Shown here: positions 32,600 to 43,445 of the stretch, piece after piece
Layout of the letters: each line of letters opens with the position of its first letter
Position numbering within the stretch: position 1 is the first letter of the stretch
Source: Megaleporinus macrocephalus
Taxonomy: Eukaryota > Chordata > Actinopteri > Characiformes > Anostomidae
Direction of reading: 5' to 3'
Length of the DNA stretch: 64,000 bases
NCBI GenBank assembly: GCA_021613375.1
Contig: CM038710.1
Coordinates: 25,318,667-25,382,666, forward strand
Notes under the pieces: generated by a model
Databases searched by the model: none
The model's input: only the letters and a program-made list of their open reading frames with translations
What the model was told of the DNA's origin: nothing
Made by a program: the position numbers and the translations under genes

Positions 32600-33710
32600 T
32601 TCGTATCTTACCACTAAATTATCCAGCTAACAGTCCCTCGCAGCATACTTGTGCAATAAAGTTGAATACTTTATTAGAAATGAATTAGTTGTAAACACAA
32701 AAGTGCAGAGCATGGGGCTCTTTCAGTGATTAAAATTAATGCTGAGGATGTTTATTTGACACAGCGGATGACTGTTTAACTCTGTGGGTTTTTGCACAGG
32801 CGTTGCTCGTTCATTCAACACTGTAGATATATATTCAGCATGGGAGATTTAGCTGATTCTGGAATCCAGTGATTCTTAGGTGGTGAAATTCCTCCTTAAG
32901 CATCCTTTCTTTTCCAGAATCAAACACTTTAATGGGACAGCAGATCCAGCTGTGGGCTTTATTTTCTGTTTCTATGTAATAACACTATAAAAAGAAAATG
33001 AAAGGGTTCTGTATGGATTGGTGGCCTTTACGAGTTGGTTTCTCTTGTCTTGAAATCAAAGCACATTACCCCATTTTTACACATACCATAAATCACCTAT
33101 AATGCATCTACTCCCAGCACCTTGCTTTGGATTGCAAGCAGCCTCGCTCGCTGATATACTCACTGCGGAGTAATCTGGAATTCTTAAGCACGCCTCATGT
33201 ATTTTTCTCAAACCCTTTTGGCAAGCCGCCCTATTATTGTGGTGAGGAGCTCATTCAAACCTCAGCACTCCTCAACACTCCTCAGGAAAGCACATCTTGG
33301 ATAGAAAAACATCATGGAGCCAGCAGGTTTCAAATCGTTTTGTAATCTCAAACGTGTTACGCAAGGTCAACACTTCGTCTTTATTTAAAGCTAGAAATCT
33401 ACAGATCCACGGGTGGCAAACGACTACATGAATATAGTCTCCAAGGCTTGTGTTCTGCTGAAACTTCATTTCTCTGCAGCTCTCCTGCTGCCCAGCTGCT
33501 GGCTTAGGAGCGTTTAAGGGTTTTAAAGTGGTGTCATGTGCAAATTTAGGACCTTCACAGGCTGGCCTTCCCCCATTAAAATCAAATGAACGGTCCCCCT
33601 GTACCAGATGCTACTTTTGTTTCACTCTGCTGCAAAGCTAAAGGTATATCACACTGTCAGACATTAAATATGTGTCAGGTTGTGGTAAATATCGGTTATT
33701 ACTGCGTTTT
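32600..33710. other. Intergenic, no gene recognised
   Basis: A/T-rich to moderate composition; nothing recognised. Confidence 0.5.
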
Positions 33711-33718
33711 TCCATACT

Positions 33719-34151
33719 AGGGGTGCACCGGTCTGATATTTGGTATTAGAGGGAAAATGAAAGGAGAATCTAATATGATGGATTAGGTATGAGGTAAATG
33801 CTTGACTAAACTTTTAAGTTCCAGTTTGAGTGTTTGATGGTGCTGCGCAGTCAAACATGCTGCAAAAAGTTCTGTGTGTAAATAAATAAATTTAATAAAA
33901 GGAAACAGCAATGTTATAGGCTAAGTACTTCTTTCTGTAGGGCAGTATAATATTTGCTTTGCACTTAGAGTATGCTCTTATCCAGATGGCCAGGTTAAGC
34001 AATGTGCATCCAGACAAATGTCTATTAACCAGACTATTAACCACCTAATTGTTTAAGAGAAGGAAAAGGATGGTATCGGATTGGTATCAGTATCAGCAGA
34101 TACTGTAGGCTATGCTATCAGACAAAAAAAGCAGTATCGAGCCACCCCTAA
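33719..34151. mobile_element. hAT-type MITE, copy 1, with 8-base target duplication
   Basis: Begins AGGGGTGCACC and ends GCCACCCCTAA. TCCATACT is directly repeated on both sides (33711-33718 and 34152-34159). An 8-base duplication with AGGGGTG termini is the hAT signature. 433 bases, non-coding, with internal GTATCAGTATCAGCAG. Confidence 0.82.
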
Positions 34152-34391
34152 TCCATACTATGGTCCTATTAAGTATTGGAACATTTATAGGACACTTAAA
34201 ATGTATTAGGTTCATTGTGTTAGGGAACAAAGTGTCAAACCAGGTAGCAATTATTTAAAAAAAAGACTATTACAAGACTTCAGATTTGCCTTTGTATACT
34301 TCTGAGTTCAATCTCATCAATAAAAACAATCTTACCAACAGCACTGTGCAAAAAACAGCCACAGACAGAGGTTATTTACTGTACTTTTAGT

Positions 34392-34780
34392 TAGGGGTGT
34401 GATGATACAATATTCAGTATCAGTATCAGCCGGACACTAGCCAATATCACTGGATTGGATATCGGAAAAAAGAAAAAAGGTATAAGCGGATATGATCCAT
34501 TAGCTTAAACTATTTTGTGAATACTAAACTCAACTTTGCACCAAGATGCACTTAAAATTTGACTAATGTTTCTTTCTTTATGGGAGTAGAATATTTGTTT
34601 CACAGTTGAGCCATGATGGATTTTGATGCCTAGTTTAAGCAATGTACCTCCAGACAAATGTAATTTTAACAGCCTAGTTGTTTATGAGGAGGAAAAAGAT
34701 GTATTAGCGTTGGCAGATTGCCAAGGTTCCGGTGTCAGTATTGGTATTAGACATGGAAATGTGCTATGAAGCCACCCCTA
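34392..34780. mobile_element. hAT-type MITE, copy 2, with imperfect 8-base target duplication
   Basis: Begins TAGGGGTGTGATGATAC and ends AAGCCACCCCTA. The flanks CTTTTAGT (34384-34391) and CTCTTGGT (34781-34788) match at 6 of 8. It shares AAGCAATGT..CTCCAGACAAATGT and the GAGGAAAAAGATG block with copy 1, 240 bases upstream. Confidence 0.8.
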
Positions 34781-34789
34781 CTCTTGGTG

Positions 34790-35620
34790 CACTCTGGCTG
34801 GAGTTCTTATTTCACACAAAGAGACTGCCATCATGTCAATGTTGTGCTAAAGGTGTTTTCTCTGAAGCGCATTTTCTCAAATATTTAAATGGTTTAATGG
34901 TTAAACAGATGTAGTTGCTTTTTAATATTATGCAGCTATACATTTTCATACAGGGTTTACTGAACTTCTTTCACAAACCATATGTAGACCTTTATTTCGT
35001 GTGACTTTACATCATTGGAACACAGAGAGCTACTTTGGGTCTTTGACATTGTTGAAAAAGGGCAGCGTAGCACTGACAAGTTGAGCACAGTGTTTACAGC
35101 AGATAATGTTTCAATTATGATAATTATGTACAAAGATAAATGATGACGAGTGTTAATTATGAGCAGCGCTAATAGGGTGCATTGCCTTCAGGTACTTTTA
35201 ATTTTGCTGCTGTCACACCAGAGGACATTGTCTCCTAATGAAATCACTAAAGTCATGTAAATGGGAATGTCTCCTGATCGCCTGATTGCCTGTCTCCTGA
35301 TTGTCAATGCATCATTCCAAGTACACACTTAGTGAAAAAGACTTGCATATTATACCAAATTCAAGAAATAAAATAACAAACAAACTTAAATATTTCTGTT
35401 CTGTAATGTGCAACACCATTGGGCTGTGCGTTGCACACTGTGGGGGATTATTCAGTCCTGTAGGTATTCTTTAAGTAAGGTTTGGTAATTTGTAAGAACA
35501 GCAGAACAGTTTTTGGTGCTGTATTGACATTTGCTTTAGACAGATGCTATGATGTGGCCAATATTTGAAATCAATTTTTGATTATCCTGTATTTCCAGTA
35601 CGCACTTTCAGATTACAATA
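34790..35620. other. Intergenic; possible conserved block at 34990-35330
   Basis: No gene. The 34990-35330 stretch is complex, repeat-free sequence with several TAATT cores and octamer-like ATGTAAAT, suggestive of a regulatory element but unproven. Confidence 0.35.
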
Positions 35621-35629
35621 GAGATGACG

Positions 35630-36540
35630 TCAAATACGATTTGAGAAACTGGTCTCATCTCAACATCTATCCAATGAAGAAATATGTAGCTGCACTACTG
35701 GTGACAAGGCCGATAGTCAGTATTGGATGCTCGTGATCTGCAGGCCCTCCGGTGGCACCCTATTAAACACAGTCGTGATTCTGTACTGGAAATCACTGCA
35801 TGGGCTCAGGAACACTTCCAGAAATCATTGTCTGTGAACACAGCTCACTGTGTAATCCACAAATGCAAGTTAAAGCTGTATCATGCAAAGAAGAAGCCAT
35901 ATGTCAACACAATCCAGAAATGCCAGCATCTTCTCTGCACCAAAGCTCATTTGAACTGGACTGGGGCAAAATAGAAGGGAGGTATGGGGCAGCATTAGGG
36001 CAGCTTACACATCTGAAAAGGCTCTATCAATGTTGAACAGTATGTAAAGTTTTCAGAGCAATATCTGCTCCCATTCAGATAGCATCCATTTCAGTGAAGG
36101 CCTTACATATTTCAGCAAGACATACTACATCCATCACAACAACATGGCTTTGTAGAAGAAGAGTTCGGGTGCTAAACTGGCTTGTCTGCAGTCTAGACCG
36201 CTTACCATTAAAACTCTTGGTGCATCATGAAAAAACTTGACAAAGAAGACCTAGAACTGTCTTAGCAATTAGAATCATATATGAAACAAGAATGGTACAA
36301 CTCCAGCAACTGGTCTCCTCACTTCCCAGACTTTTACAGACTGTTGTTCAACAGGGAGGAAATGCTACACAATGCTCAACCTGTCCAAACTTTTTTTGAG
36401 ATAAGTTGCTGCCATCAAGTTCTAAATGAGTCAATAATTTCTGATAGTCAAAACGTCTGATATGTGTTCTGTGATCTACTGTGAACAGAATTTGGAGCTA
36501 TGGGATTTGCAAATCATTGCATTTTGTTTATATTTATATT
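35630..36540 (+). pseudogene. Decayed Tc1/mariner-type transposon with transposase relic
   Basis: The open stretch at 35723-35974 reads ITAWAQEHFQKSLSVNTAHC, then KCKLKLYHAKKKPYVN, the DNA-binding half of a fish Tc1-type transposase. Further pieces (the TTTCAGCAAGACA segment at about 36110, CCAGCAACTGGTCTCCTCA at about 36304, CAAATCATTGCATTTTG at the end) follow in order but with stops and deletions. The left terminus was not found. Confidence 0.82.
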
Positions 36541-39528
36541 ATTTTATTTTATTTATATCCATTTTCCGCATCCTATTATGTAATTATCATAAACAGGCTG
36601 TCTGATAAACAGGCCAGACTCGATTTCCATCCATGTTTTTAAGCAGTTTTAGCCATTCATGGCATTAATTAGTATAATTACGTATGACAATAGATAATCT
36701 ATATACAGGAAACTAATATCACATAATTAATATCTTAAAGCCATGCTAGCACAAAACTACAATGTAATGACTTATTTAGTATTATGTTACCTTACTCTTA
36801 TTTTACTTTACTATTATATTATTATAAATCTTATTTCATACTCATATTATTCTTTGGTGTTGAACTGAGGAGGATGTGTTCCCTCTGAAGTCTTTAAGGT
36901 TTAAAGTTTCTTCTTCTTAGGGAGTTTTTTCTGCCATTTTTCTTGCTTAGTCTGCTTGCTGGGATTTTGGAGCCGGATGTTCTGTAGAGTTGCACTAATA
37001 AGCACTTTGTAAATACACTTTGTCTTGATCTGACTATAACTGGTTGTGTTGTGTTGACTATAACTTGATGTTTAGTTCAAAGGGTGGGATAATAACAGAT
37101 CTTTTAAATCATGTTTGCTTTCTTTTAAAAAGTGATGAAAAATGATAATTACTATTGGGTTGTTCATATATACTTTCCTGTTGGTACAGATTAGTATGAG
37201 TTTGACACAGTAATGCAGAAATAAAGTAATAAGTAGTGAGATTTTTTCAAGGAGCAGTAATTAAAGTAAATCTATGAAAGGTAGAAAGAAGTAATACGTA
37301 ATCTGTAATGGGTTATTATAGTTTAACTCTGATTACCCCATCACAGCAGTTAATTTCATAAATATTCATGTATTTCCTAGATTTCCACACATCTCTAATA
37401 AAGGAAATGCAGGTTGATACCGTTATCTGAGATATTTTGTGTACATATCATTGCTGTCCAAAGAAAAACAAGTAGCTTTAAAATAGTAACTTTACATGAA
37501 GGATAGAAAAGTTTTTAACTTTATATGTAAGTTAATTGAATGAGGTTTTGTTCAGAGTGATTTGGAGCATTTCTATTGGCCCGTATATTATGAAACTTGC
37601 ACAGGATATAAAGAGCAGCTGTTGCATTCAAATGAAGTAGTTCATGTTTTTCTTTGTAGAATTACGATATATATTAAATAATGCATGTTTACACATTACA
37701 GCTATGTAGCCATCACCTTTACCAAAGAATGCTTCAAGAGCCAATGTTTTTTCCGTGCAAATTCTACTTTCTTGTTTTTCTATTGCCGTCTTGAATGGCG
37801 GGTCTGTCATTAAACTCTTTTTCATATCTTTCGACAGCATGAAGACGCCTCGGTCGACAATGGACAGCTTACAGAACTTTGGGCAGTACTTGGCTATTCC
37901 TGCTGTAGTCTGCCTGAAAGAGCTCTCTTCACCTCCATTGAAATTAGCTGCTAGCTCACGTGCACAGGGCCAACATGTTCAATTGATTTACCGGCTCTCC
38001 ACATAGGAAAAAGAGGGAGGGAATCTACTGAACAAGACACGTTTTATACGCTGTGTAAAGATCAAAGTGAACGCAGTTTACCACACTGAAGGTATTTCCT
38101 ACGAAATATAAAGGCACGCACGTTGCGTTACAATTAGTTGCAGGTGTGTGACGTTGACCCCGGCACTTTAATCTCCATAATAATGAGGCGGCTCTCCACA
38201 GGGACACAGACTGGTAGGAACCCCCACAGGACATATAAAATACATGGAAACTAAGACACCACAAGATGATTCCATCTATTATTACTGACTATACAAACGC
38301 AGGGGGAACTTGGCCCACGTTCCTGCTTCTGTGCGAGAAGTTGTTTCCGAAGCACTTGAAACTAGCAGAAGTACGGAAGTATAAAGCCTTATGAATTTTG
38401 ATAAGCAAAAGTTTTAGTATGCATGGACTGTGATGCACCTATCACTTCATATCTGTTCTGAATCAAAGACTACTCAGCGGTGTTCTCTTTGAATGCCACT
38501 TTTGCAGCAGGGGCAACCGACGCACACGCGAAGACCTAATGAGAGAAAGCTCACTTGTTGAATGGAGTCTCTCTGTATGTGGCACGCGCTTCACACTGAC
38601 ACTTTGACAGCAGCATCTCAGCTGGTTCCGTTTACAGTGTGCGAAGCAACGTGGCACTCAGCATGCACAGACCTAGTTTCCAGCACTACAGAAAAGAGCA
38701 TTGTTGTCACAACAGAAGGGGTGGAGCACATGAAAAGAGCTTACTTCTTCCCAGCAGTGGCTCCACTACAGGCTAAACCGACTGACTGACAGACTTGAAT
38801 CAAATTCTAAGAAAACAAAATCAGAAACACTGTGTCAGCTCAATGGCTTGTCTTATTTGCTAGAGACTTGTAGACTGTTGACAAAAGAAACGTTCACATG
38901 GGATTGCTCTGTTTACACAAGACAATAGCTGCAAGCAAATACACCTCCAAGGCTGTGAACTGTAGGCCATTGTTTGGCATTGTTAGTCTGAAAGCACTTT
39001 CTGAAAGTGCTCTGCAAAATCACAATCTAGAGAATATTTCGACATCTTACAATACAAAACAATAAAATATAAAAATGTTTTTTAATAGCTTAGGCCAATT
39101 TGCATGCTGATTGTTCCGTTAATAAACAACACCACGTCATGGCGAGTTTGGAACCTCTTGCCACAAAAATAATTTTGTTATTTTACAATATTGTGCAAAA
39201 CATATTCATTTTTCAGGAGATATTTCTGCATAAATTAGATATCTTACATAAGAAAAGGGAAAGTCACAGGAAAATAAGTGAACTGAGAGGAGTTTCAAAA
39301 AGTTCAATAAATGATTAAAAGAGAAAAAGGGGCTCCTCCGCATCTTTGTCAGAGAGAGAGAGAGAGAGGAGAAAATCAAGCTCCACTTTTGCTTCAGATC
39401 TATAAAAAACTACAGATGTTTCTGTTCATGTTTCAACTCTCTGAGTCTGAAAGGATGTGTAGTAATCAACAAGTTGTGACCAAAATAAAAACCTGTTTTA
39501 ATCTCCTTTGATCCTGTTCTTATTTGGC
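36541..39528. other. Intergenic with MITE remnants
   Basis: No gene recognised. It holds a copy of the GTCCAAAGAAAAA family at 37455-37640 (TGTCCAAAGAAAAACAAGTA and GGAGCATTTCTATTGGCCC) and a short (GA)n tract at 39350-39370. 37860-38010 contains an open frame without support. Confidence 0.5.
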
Positions 39529-39912
39529 TGGTGGATCATTCTCAGCACTGCGGTGACACTGCCATGATGGAGGAGTGTTTGAGTGTGTTGTGCTGATATG
39601 CGTAGATGCGACACCTTAGTGTCACTGCTGGACTGAGAAAGTCCACCAACCAAAACTATCCAGCCAGCAGTGTCCTGTGGACAGCGTCCTTTGGGCATTG
39701 AAGATAGACTAGAGAGTGACTAAGGTAAAGGGTGCAGCAAAGGATAAGCTGTCATCTCTGACTTTACATCTACAAGGTGGATCAGCAATAGAGTGGAATA
39801 GAGATCAACAATAGAATGCAAAGTGAGTGGACACTCTGCTGTGTCTGATTCACTCATACCAGCGCAACACACACTAACACACCACCACCAGGTCAATGCT
39901 GAGAATGATCTA
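39529..39912. mobile_element. Fold-back element with long imperfect inverted ends
   Basis: The left end GTGGATCATTCTCAGCACTG and the inverse of the right end (GATCATTCTCAGCATTGACC) continue to pair loosely for about 80 bases, including GTGTGTTGTGCTGATATG against GTGTGTTGCGCTGGTATG. The interior has CAGTGTCCTGTGGACAGCGT. It resembles a repeat common in otophysan fishes; non-coding. Confidence 0.75.
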
Positions 39913-41352
39913 AATGTAAGTGGATGACACTTCTGTGTAGAGATGTATTAACTATTGTGATGTCTTGCCAAAACACTTTAAGCACACGCTCGTTTACTTA
40001 ACGGCCAGCATGGCAGGCAGGTCACTTCAAATCATACAACTCTGCACGATGGTAGACACCAACACTGCAGCAACCACCACACAGCCCAGCACAGAATAGC
40101 CCACACAACACATGTTCGCCTCCTCCAGCTAACAATATCAGCTTATTTACTGTTTAGAATCTGTCTTAGTGCGATCACAGTCCAGGCTTCCCATGAGCCT
40201 TTATGTGTCCACATTCGCATGCTTGAATGATGAGACTGTAGAATATGTTCTCTCTGTTATTTTCCGATGCTGAAAAATAATAACTAGTTTGCATGTTACA
40301 AACTATTCACCAAAATGTATTTGTAGATGTTTTATTTATAATGCTTAAAGTATTCTGTGTTAAATTATAAATTATATTTTTTGGTTTGCGTGTTCTTTGC
40401 TTTGAGATTCGATCTCCACTTTTGAGATACGATGAATTCTGGATAATAATTTAATGATAATTCTTGCTATACAAGTTTCTTTGTCATTGCTTCTTTGTAT
40501 TTTCGAAAAAAGGGTTTTTTTATGGATGCCCTGTACTGCACATATATGCCACATTTTTTACAGAGTTTTCACAAATAAAGGTTTTCACCTTTTTTCAAAA
40601 TAATGAACTACTGCTACAGCTTTAACTCATTATACAAGGTATAACCAGTATCGTTAATGTTTTCAAGAAGATTTGCAAGAGGTCTTATTTGCAGCCCTAC
40701 AGGGCAAAGACTAAGACCCTAAAAGGAAGGGGATAGTTTCACTCGTGCCTTGAAGCCAAGACCGTGTAAATGCAAACAGGCCTGTGTGAGCTTTTCTGTG
40801 GCGTCATTATTTTCTTAACTAAAGTTACCTTGTCATATGGTGTCCACGGAAAGTGAAACTGGGAATATCATGAAGTTGATGAGTAATACACAATGAATCA
40901 CCTCTCAGCTGGCTTGGTAGACATCTCTTATTTCCCTGTTGTATACTGGCAGGATTGATGACTGACTCCGAGTTGCACTGTTTTATAGTCAGTTCAGAGC
41001 GTCAGTGTCATTATGACTCAGAATGATCTTGACCGTGTCATTCTTCGGTACAGGCTGGGCAATTCATGACGGGAGACGAGACACTCAGTAGACACCTTGT
41101 GCAAATGATCAGGCTTGACTTCTCTAGTCTTTGGTTTACATGGGGCAGACATAGCTTTGTCTCTCGTGCAAATAGTTTTGCAGGCCTACTGTGCAAGCAG
41201 AACAAGTGTAGGTTGCCATCTTGTGCCATGTTCACTCATTACAGTGGTAAAAGTAGCCCATTCTCTTTCCTGACCTGCTGCAGACAGCTACTGAACCACC
41301 ATACTACCCCCAGATTCATTAAGAGTTTTGAGTGGTCTTACTTTGCTTTATA
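39913..41352. other. Intergenic, no gene recognised
   Basis: Single-copy-looking DNA; nothing identified. Confidence 0.5.
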
Positions 41353-41996
41353 TTGAGCACTGTGCAAAAGTCAGAGACAACCCTTCATTTATTTAATTTA
41401 CAACCAAAATGAGCATTAAGTTCAGGTTATTTATTAAAAAACTAAACAAAAAAATTTTAGCAAAAAATTCAGCGCAACAACGAAATGTAATTTGGTTCCA
41501 ACTTTTAACTTTATTACAGCTTCCATTGTTTTCAGAGGAGTTGCCTTCATTTTTGTTGTTTTGTTGTTTTTCCATACCCTCAAAGTTCCATCTTCAAAGT
41601 TGGTTGCACTGTCTGCCTCTCACAATCCAAAAAATCCCAAACACATTTAGTGATGTCTGGACTGGGGTGGTCAGTCCAGCAGGTTCTTCAATTTGCAAAG
41701 GTTCTTCTTCTTGACAGCTACAAATTCTATCACACATAGCCTCGATGTGTCTTCTCACAGTGGAAGATGGACTAAAACACCTGTTGATGTTTTCAGATCT
41801 GAAGCAAGTGTGGAGCTTGAGTTTCTCTCTCAAGGATAAAAGATTAAAGTACTGTATATCTGATGGAGACAGTTTTGGTGGTCTCTCAAGTCTTGCATGG
41901 TTGAAGCCCATTTTCATTAAAACTTTATATTTTTTTAAGCTCCAGTTTTGGAAACTAAATAAATGAAGGGTGGTCTCAGTTCGGAACAGCACTGAA
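41353..41996 (-). pseudogene. Decayed Tc1-like transposon
   Basis: Ends GCACTGTGCAAAAGTCAGAG plus ACAACCCTTCATTTATTTA on the left, and CTAAATAAATGAAGGGTGGT plus CTCAG on the right, pair as inverted repeats. The interior (CAAGTCTTGCATGGTTGAAG, TTTTCATTAAAACTTTATAT) corresponds to minus-strand transposase of a Tc1 family; the frame is broken. Related to 60235-60640. Confidence 0.8.
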
Positions 41997-42075
41997 CAGC
42001 ATCATTCTTTCTTTGGTTTGCAGTATAATTTCTTGTACCAAAGTCTACAGAAGCTACATATTACATAGAAAACTG

Positions 42076-42078
<3 letters not shown>

Positions 42079-42111
<33 letters not shown>
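42079..42111. repeat. (CA)n microsatellite
   Basis: About 33 bases of CA units. Confidence 0.95.
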
Positions 42112-42112
<1 letters not shown>

Positions 42113-42233
42113 GACACAAGGACAAGGCCAAATGTATTTGAAATCTCTCTGTATTTCACATATTAAAGTGGACTCTTGCTCCACTGTATAAAGATTTCCA
42201 TTTACAGTGCAAAGTGCAAAGATTAACAACGTC

Positions 42234-42392
42234 TTAAAACCCCACAAATGGTTCTGTATTTTTATGGTTGTCTAATTTTAATTGATCATGTTCATCTTTA
42301 CATCTGGCGTTTGGCTCAGAGGAGGATGAATACAGCTGTAAAATTAAGAAAAATGGCAAGAGGATGACAGCCCGTTTCACCAGCGTTTTCAT
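42234..42392 (-). other. Small open frame with a signal-peptide-like start, unsupported
   Basis: ATG at 42392 opens a 52-codon frame starting MKTLVKRAVILLPFFLILQL, charged then hydrophobic, then a polar tail. It has no recognised homology, no visible promoter and an A/T-rich context, so chance is likely. It could be a first exon of an unrecognised secreted peptide. Confidence 0.12.
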
Positions 42393-42640
42393 CAGCTCCA
42401 GATAATACATAAGAAACCACAGTGTGATGATCACATGTTCTGCTTACTTGACCTTTCTTACAGTTACGCTTTCAGAACAGTAGCTAAGGATTTGTAACTG
42501 GGGTAAATGGCTTGCCACTATTTCAGGTTATCAAAAATAGATTTTTGGAAATAGAACAGTGGTATCAGGCATCAGGTGCAAATGCAAGAGTTCGGGTTAC
42601 GTGAAACAGGGGTTGTATTTAAAATATTATAGCACATATA

Positions 42641-43445
42641 TACACTCCCTGGCCACTTTATTGCACTATACATTGATGCTAGTGTTAGAAGTCTTCCCTG
42701 AGGACTCTTATTGGTGTAGAACATTGTGCACCAATAAGTGTCCTTGAGCTAGACTAATAAGGCTACATTCGCTGTATTATTAGAAGCACCTACATTGGCT
42801 ATAGCCCATATGCTGCACATTTTGCATCAGCCATCCTCTGGCACTTCATCAAAGGTCAGTTTTAAACCACAAACGCATGTTAGTAAGGAATTGTGGTTCT
42901 CAGTGCATGTATATCCTTACTCTCATTTCTTTCATTGTTCTCAGTCTGCGTGTGTGCAGAACTAATAAGCAAGCAGTGTTTAACAAAGCAACCAGACGAT
43001 GGTAACGAAACACTGTTGGAGTGACACTGAAACTAACTACATGCTTGGCAAAATGAAGGATTTCATTTTTTTTCACGTTCTAAATGATGTACGTTAATAT
43101 TCTCCAGCCTGAACTTTGAGTTTTACATTATGCTTATATCACTTCTTCTTCATGGTCACTGGCTGGTTGCAAAGCAGAAATCTGATTATTGCGTTTTCCC
43201 ATTATCTGAATACCCAAGTGTTGATCAGATTACTGCCAAAATCTGATTTACTCCAGTTATCTGATTATCAAATGCATGTAAACACACACAATGATGAATG
43301 GGGTAGAGGGTGGCTGACAAACTGTACAAGCAGTCTTTAGTTCTACACCTGTAAAGGTGGACCTATAGGATAGGTTGGACCTTTAACCTGGGCAGTGAAT
43401 GGAAGTACAGGGTAGGTGTTTTGAATAAAGTGGACAGTAAGTGTA
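42641..43445. mobile_element. DNA transposon remnant with TACACT..CCACTTTATT termini
   Basis: The left end TACACTCCCTGGCCACTTTA and the inverse of the right end (TACACTTACTGTCCACTTTA) match at most positions over about 22 bases. Each ends in TA next to flanking TA, suggesting a TA target. About 805 bases; no transposase frame remains. Confidence 0.72.
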
